Below the pieces are notes generated by a model. That model saw nothing but the letters and a program-made list of their open reading frames with translations, was not told the DNA's origin and did not search any database. DNA of 10,326 bases. It comes from Thermoplasmata archaeon (GTDB taxonomy: Archaea; Thermoplasmatota; Thermoplasmata; B31-G17). Position 1 is the first letter of the stretch, and each line of letters begins with the position of its first letter. Made by a program: the position numbers and the translations under genes. The stretch covers positions 1 through 10,326 of the forward strand of contig QMTG01000032.1 in NCBI GenBank assembly GCA_003649915.1, in the 5' to 3' direction. This document shows, piece by piece, positions 6,960 to 10,326 of this stretch.

Positions 6960-7868
6960 TCACAGAAGTTTTTCAAGTTCTTCCAGTTCTTTAAGTATGT
7001 CCTCAATCTCCTCTTTCTTCTTGGGCTTTTCTTCAGCCTTTTTCATCGCAGGTTTAGGTGCGGGTTTTGCGGTGATTGTTGGTTTAGGTTTGGGTTTTGG
7101 TTTAGGTACAGGCTTTACCGCTTTGCGCTTCGGTGCTGTTATCTTTTTGCCATGTATTGCTGGAAGAGCTTTCTTCTCCTGCCTCTTCACTTTTAGCATG
7201 GTAGGATGAACGGCTTTAACCCCGACTTCTGCCTTCCCTGCACCGAATACTGCGGCGAGGTCATCCCACCAGAGGTTAATACCGAGCACTATGGAAAAGG
7301 CTCCTATGGCAACACCTGAATACATGCCTGTTAAACCGCCGTGTACGATCATATAGTAGGATACCGCGTACATGGAGGCACCCAATATTATTAGCAGTGG
7401 AGGTGTGAACCTGACAAAAAATCCCCTTCTAACTTTAATTTTTATTGGTGTTTCTCTCACCCTAACAACAGTTTTTGCTTTGGGCTTTTTCTTCACAGTA
7501 GGCGCTTTTGGAGCCTTTACTTCAATTTTCTTAGCAATGGGTTTTTCCATCTTAACAGCAGGCTCTCTTGCTCTCATGGCCGCAGCGGTCATCTTCTTTT
7601 TCTCTACCTTCACTTCCCCCGCTTCCATCCTTTCTTCTTCTGTCTTGGTCGCGATGGTGGTTTCTTGTATTTCAGTTCTCTCATAAGTTACAGGTTTCTC
7701 CTCAGTTTCTTCTCCCTCCTCGCCCACTACCTCACCCATAAGTATGGCTTCGAGTTCTTCAAGTTCTTTCAGAAAATCCTCCTCATCTCCTTTCATCTCC
7801 CATCCGCACACGGGGCATCTGTTTCCTTCGAGTAATGAACCACACTGGGGACAAACTTTGTCTTTCAT
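6960..7868 (-). CDS. Unrecognised zinc-ribbon membrane protein with mirrored acidic helices
   Basis: I do not recognise a family for this 302-residue protein. Visible parts in order: an N-terminal zinc ribbon with Cys6, Cys9, Cys18 and Cys21 (CPQC and CPVC); an acidic amphipathic helix (28-43, DEEDFLKELEELEAIL); an acidic, then Lys/Ala/Pro-rich linker (44-148); a hydrophobic hairpin with helices at about 156-176 and 182-201; a basic linker with PKPKPKPKP (about 255-264); and a C-terminal acidic helix (286-302, EEIEDILKELEELEKLL) that closely copies the first. The hairpin and flanking lysines suggest both ends face the cytoplasm. The start at ATG 7868 is chosen because it begins the zinc ribbon and lies about 29 bases past a TATA box, which implies a leaderless mRNA. 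A longer frame to 7949 would overlap the upstream gene and cross that TATA box. Function unknown; a membrane-anchored scaffold is only a guess. Confidence 0.85.
   Translation of the reverse strand: MKDKVCPQCGSLLEGNRCPVCGWEMKGDEEDFLKELEELEAILMGEVVGEEGEETEEKPVTYERTEIQETTIATKTEEERMEAGEVKVEKKKMTAAAMRAREPAVKMEKPIAKKIEVKAPKAPTVKKKPKAKTVVRVRETPIKIKVRRGFFVRFTPPLLIILGASMYAVSYYMIVHGGLTGMYSGVAIGAFSIVLGINLWWDDLAAVFGAGKAEVGVKAVHPTMLKVKRQEKKALPAIHGKKITAPKRKAVKPVPKPKPKPKPTITAKPAPKPAMKKAEEKPKKKEEIEDILKELEELEKLL
6972..6992 (-). repeat. Copy 2 of a 21-base imperfect direct repeat within the zinc-ribbon gene
   Basis: Matches 7749-7769 in 19 of 21 positions, same strand and same reading frame. It encodes KELEELE at the extreme C-terminus of the zinc-ribbon protein. 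The pair lies about 780 bases apart. Confidence 0.8.
7749..7769 (-). repeat. Copy 1 of a 21-base imperfect direct repeat within the zinc-ribbon gene
   Basis: Encodes KELEELE directly after the N-terminal zinc ribbon. It differs from the copy at 6972-6992 at two positions, one silent in effect on the protein motif and one in a Leu/Glu codon third base, so the encoded core heptad is identical. Confidence 0.8.
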
Positions 7869-7892
7869 TATATACAACATAATCCCATAGGC

Positions 7893-7901
7893 ATATATAA
7901 A
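7893..7901 (-). promoter_or_regulatory. TATA-box promoter of the zinc-ribbon gene (leaderless)
   Basis: On the minus strand the sequence reads TTTATATAT, preceded by the A-rich GCAAAAATG that could serve as a TFB-recognition element. Its centre is about 29 bases from the ATG at 7868, so transcription would begin at or within a few bases of the start codon. No ribosome binding site precedes that ATG, in agreement with a leaderless mRNA and in contrast to the strong sites elsewhere in this window. Confidence 0.65.
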
Positions 7902-7941
7902 CATTTTTGCGTGCAAGTTGGATGTGAGGTGCATATGAAAA

Positions 7942-8835
7942 TTAAGCAAATCCCATTATCTTGCAGAAGGAGCAGTACTTGCCCACTGTGGGCATGCCGC
8001 AGTTTTCGCACTCCATGATTTTTATATCATCTATTACAGTTCTTTCAAAGATACTGCGGTTTTTCAAAAACTCGCGGTAGAAATTTTTCTTTGTTCCCGG
8101 TGCTCGATTTTCGATATCATTAAGAATCTTTTTCATAAAAGGCGAAAATGCGTTTGTAGACAATGGGCACTTTTCTTCACACACTCTAATTCCAAGAGCG
8201 AGAGCGTAATTCATCATCTCCAAATCGCTCAGCATGCAGAGGGGTTTTACCTTCTTCGCAAGCATTGGGTGCCATGACTCGAGCACAGGCTTTTGCCTTG
8301 ATATCTGCACAATATCCCAGCGTAAGATGTTCGATGCTAGAAAAGCCACTTCATCATCCAATGTATGTCCTGTTGCGAGGGCATCATATCCCTTTTTTAC
8401 AGCAACAAAGTTCATAATATATCTCTTAATTATTCCACACACCGAACACGCCTTTCTTGGACTTTTTGCAACAACATCCATTAGGCTTTTTCCAAATTCT
8501 TTTTTTAAATCAAAAATTATGAGTTTTCCTCCAATTTCTTTCCCAAAATTATAGCATTCCCTCTTGCAGAATTCACTGTAGTCCTCTATGCCCAGGTCTA
8601 TGAATAGGGCATCGGTGTGGTATCCGAGGGTGCTTAGGATCTCCCAGAGCGCAAGCGAGTCTTTTCCTCCAGACACGGCAACGAGTACACGGTCGTTGGG
8701 CATAATCATCTCAAATTTTTTAATGGTATCACTAACAATACCCCTAATCCTATCCACATAATGCTCCCTGCAAAGAGATATATGCATCCTTTTTATCACG
8801 ACATCAGCCTTTTTCCCACATTTTTTGCAAATCAC
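7942..8835 (-). CDS. ttuA: TtuA/Ncs6-type tRNA 2-thiolation enzyme (TIGR00269 family)
   Basis: An adenylating sulfur transferase that activates C2 of a tRNA uridine with ATP and replaces its oxygen with sulfur. It is 297 residues long. Seen: N-terminal zinc site Cys3, Cys6, Cys22, His25; PP-loop SGGKDS at 55-60; CSVC with Cys130 and Cys133, plus Cys223 (EKCP), matching the three cysteines that hold the 4Fe-4S cluster in bacterial TtuA; Lys137 and Asp161 at the positions of TtuA catalytic residues, as I recall them; and C-terminal zinc site Cys276, Cys279, Cys288, Cys291. All key residues are intact. It probably takes sulfur from a ubiquitin-like carrier, not encoded here. The target could be U54 (thermophile type) or the wobble U34 (Ncs6 type); sequence alone does not decide. 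The GTG start at 8835 follows GGTGAT at 6 nt, and the gene lies 7 nt after EndoQ, so the two are probably co-transcribed. Confidence 0.93.
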   Translation of the reverse strand: MICKKCGKKADVVIKRMHISLCREHYVDRIRGIVSDTIKKFEMIMPNDRVLVAVSGGKDSLALWEILSTLGYHTDALFIDLGIEDYSEFCKRECYNFGKEIGGKLIIFDLKKEFGKSLMDVVAKSPRKACSVCGIIKRYIMNFVAVKKGYDALATGHTLDDEVAFLASNILRWDIVQISRQKPVLESWHPMLAKKVKPLCMLSDLEMMNYALALGIRVCEEKCPLSTNAFSPFMKKILNDIENRAPGTKKNFYREFLKNRSIFERTVIDDIKIMECENCGMPTVGKYCSFCKIMGFA

Positions 8836-8841
8836 GGCATT

Positions 8842-8847
8842 ATCACC
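8842..8847 (-). promoter_or_regulatory. Ribosome binding site of ttuA, embedded in the EndoQ stop
   Basis: GGTGAT lies 6 nt before the GTG at 8835 and contains the EndoQ TGA stop (8843-8845). It supports the GTG start and suggests coupling of the two genes. Confidence 0.75.
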
Positions 8848-10078
8848 AACCTAAATAGCGGTCAAGTTTGCTCTGTCCTTCGATAATTCCTTCCTCATCA
8901 TCGCTCATGCACTCCTCGCTTATTTCCACAACCCCATACTTTCCTCCGCCTCCTGGTTTAATCCTTACCCTTCCCGTCCTGAAATCCTCAACAGCGCACG
9001 CTACAAACCTGCCTGCAACCCTTTCGATGTCATCAATTTTTGCGTCCAAGAGTACCGTGACCTCATCCCCAAAACGCGATATTAGTGTGTTCCAGAGTGC
9101 AATGACTTCCCTGCAAAATGGAGTTTTCTTTTTCAAAGCCTTTGCTATGATTTCTGCAAGCGGTATTATATGAACATAGGGCGGTCTATGCTCTGGATGC
9201 CTTGCTTTCTCAAAATCTGCAAGTTCTTCCACGCGATCTTTTACACCCTTCTTTATAATTCCACCGCACTGGCACCTCCACCCTGCCTTTCTTGCTTCCG
9301 AAAGCGTGTAGTGTTTATAGCACCTGATGCACGCGCTTTCGTTGTATTTTCCCTCCTGCGGTGGAAGCCCGACGTTGAGCAAAACCCTGCCACCTTTTCT
9401 TAGGATTGCCTTCCTCAGCCCCTCATAGTTTACATCAGGTGCTTCCATTCTATTGAATTCCCTAGCAAGCCTCACAGGGTGCGGAGAATGAGCATCGGAG
9501 TTCGTCAGAAAAGTTAGGCTATGCAATTCCTCTATCCTATCAGCATAATCGCTGTCTGCGCTCAGTCCGAGTTCAATGAAATGAATTTTATTTGCAAGAT
9601 CTCCATAGCACTCTTTGAGCGATGAAAAGTAGGCATAGAGCGATGTCCAAGGCGTGAAGGCGTGGCATGGGCCAATGAGGGCGTCAATTTGTAGGGCAAT
9701 GTCGGCAATATCTCTCCCGCACACATTTATTCTTGGTCTTCCATCCACATCCATATTTTTCGAGTGCTTGGAAAAGGAATCTTTGAACTCATCAATGGCG
9801 GCAATGTCTGGGAAAAGGATTAAATGGTGAACCCTGTGCTTATCCTCAACCTCTGCCGTGAAAACAAACCTGACACCGTTAATCTCAATGGTGCCGTCAT
9901 CAATAACGGTGGCTTTTCTTTTGAACTCTCTTAGCCATACGCTGTGTAAGCAATCACCGGTGCCTAGGAGTTGTATTCCCTTCTTTTTTGCCTCTTGCGC
10001 CATCATGCTCGGTATCATCTTATTGCTCGTGGCACCCGAATACTTACCATGCACGTGCAGATCAGCATTAAAAATCAT
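8843..10078 (-). CDS. endoQ: Endonuclease Q (EndoQ), PHP-domain DNA repair nuclease (TIGR00375 family)
   Basis: Characterised EndoQ of Pyrococcus/Thermococcus nicks DNA on the 5' side of deaminated bases (uracil, hypoxanthine, xanthine) and abasic sites. This protein has 411 residues, close to the usual length of about 420. The PHP metal-binding fold is complete: DLHVH (Asp6, His8, His10), GTGD (Asp42), AEVED (Glu76, Glu78), HH (84-85), GPCHAFTPWTSLY (His139) and NSDAH (Asp195, His197). A zinc finger follows with Cys250, Cys253, Cys269 and Cys271, then KKGVKDR, a helical part with RPPYVHIIPLAEII, and PGGGGKYG near the end, all typical of EndoQ. The acidic C-terminal tail (SDDEEGIIEGQSKLDRYLGW) resembles a PCNA-binding end, which is inferred. 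The ATG at 10078 overlaps the stop of the thioredoxin-reductase frame (ATGA); GAGGAT lies 6 nt upstream. Confidence 0.93.
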   Translation of the reverse strand: MIFNADLHVHGKYSGATSNKMIPSMMAQEAKKKGIQLLGTGDCLHSVWLREFKRKATVIDDGTIEINGVRFVFTAEVEDKHRVHHLILFPDIAAIDEFKDSFSKHSKNMDVDGRPRINVCGRDIADIALQIDALIGPCHAFTPWTSLYAYFSSLKECYGDLANKIHFIELGLSADSDYADRIEELHSLTFLTNSDAHSPHPVRLAREFNRMEAPDVNYEGLRKAILRKGGRVLLNVGLPPQEGKYNESACIRCYKHYTLSEARKAGWRCQCGGIIKKGVKDRVEELADFEKARHPEHRPPYVHIIPLAEIIAKALKKKTPFCREVIALWNTLISRFGDEVTVLLDAKIDDIERVAGRFVACAVEDFRTGRVRIKPGGGGKYGVVEISEECMSDDEEGIIEGQSKLDRYLGW

Positions 10079-10326
10079 GTCTCTATCCTCTCCTTCTTTT
10101 TCACATCCCTAAGGTGCACAGTCCTTACGCCTCTTCCATCGCCCGCTATTCTCTCAACCACTGTGTTCCACAGAACAGGTATTCCCCTTTCCCCAATTCT
10201 GTCCTGAAGATATTTCTCAGCCCTGAAAGCATCTCTGCTGTACAAATTTCCATCGCATGTCGCACAGTAAGACACACCACGCCCGTAGTAATAATTCTCT
10301 CCCTCAACCCCTAACTTTCTGTGCTC
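10075..10326 (-). pseudogene. Thioredoxin reductase-like remnant, internally deleted and truncated; partial at the window edge
   Basis: The frame is open from the window edge (83 codons) and ends in TGA at 10075. It begins EHRKLGVEGENYYGRGVSYC and holds the redox motif CATCDGN of TrxB, which normally reduces thioredoxin with NADPH through FAD. After CDGNLY it jumps directly to SRDAFRAEKYLQDR, which in normal TrxB lies about 35 residues further on (HRRD.FRAEK). The missing part is the first beta-alpha-beta unit of the NAD(P)H domain with the GGG(D/N) motif. It then continues normally (VVERIAGDGRGV.TVHLRDV) and stops after KKERIET, just where the C-terminal FAD lobe should start. Other phases hold no trace of the missing segments. 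It cannot be an ordinary reductase. However, its stop overlaps the EndoQ start as ATGA, so it may still be translated. Alternatives: assembly error, or a reduced protein with a new role. Confidence 0.7.

Noticed and set aside
6997..7686. Plus-strand hydrophobic frames (70 and 104 codons) that look like membrane proteins
   Set aside because: They are the complement of the Lys/Pro-rich and acidic codons of the zinc-ribbon gene; Gly/Phe/Leu-rich shadows are expected there.
7900..7941. Terminator after ttuA
   Set aside because: Only a single short run of four T follows the TAA stop, without a stem; not enough to call.
7869..7949. 27-residue N-terminal extension of the zinc-ribbon protein
   Set aside because: It would overlap the ttuA end, cross the TATA box, and add residues without domain support; the zinc ribbon starts right after ATG 7868.

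Overview
The window looks like a piece of an archaeal chromosome. Every supported gene lies on the minus strand, so the genes read from the right end (10326) to the left end (1). The archaeal assignment rests on an archaeal/eukaryotic-type leucyl-tRNA synthetase, an Endonuclease Q-type PHP protein, TATA-box promoters, GGAGG/GGTGAT ribosome binding sites and an Mbh/Mrp-type subunit order known from Thermococcales and their relatives. A Thermoplasmatota lineage of the Aciduliprofundum (DHVE2) kind is my best guess. That is an impression from protein flavour, not a demonstrated placement.

Right end (10326-7942): a repair and RNA-modification unit. It starts with a thioredoxin reductase reading frame, cut by the window edge, that keeps the CATC redox site but lacks the NAD(P)H-binding glycine motif and the C-terminal FAD lobe. 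Its stop overlaps the start of a complete Endonuclease Q (EndoQ). EndoQ is followed after 7 nt by a TtuA/Ncs6-type tRNA 2-thiolation enzyme with all recognisable zinc, iron-sulfur and PP-loop residues.

Middle (7901-3965): two genes that each have their own TATA box. The first is an unrecognised 302-residue protein with an N-terminal zinc ribbon, a two-helix membrane hairpin, Lys/Pro-rich linkers and nearly identical acidic helices at both ends. It is probably translated from a leaderless mRNA. The second is leuS (963 residues after start correction).

Left end (3899-1): a promoter followed by eight tightly packed membrane-subunit genes in the order MnhE, MnhF, MnhG, MbhD-like (DUF4040), MbhE-like, MnhB, MnhC and MnhD, the last cut by the window edge. 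All seven junctions overlap by 4 nt (ATGA or GTGA). The order equals mbhA-H of the Thermococcales membrane-bound hydrogenase and also that of archaeal Mrp Na+/H+ antiporters. The module moves Na+/H+ across the membrane. Whether it belongs to a hydrogenase, a sulfane-sulfur reductase or a stand-alone antiporter depends on genes to the left of base 1.

No RNA gene, CRISPR array, insertion sequence or gene-free stretch over 300 bases was seen. The longest gaps are 3838-3964, 6857-6959 and 7869-7941, and each holds a promoter. The most unusual items are the internally deleted thioredoxin reductase frame and the zinc-ribbon membrane protein with mirrored acidic ends.
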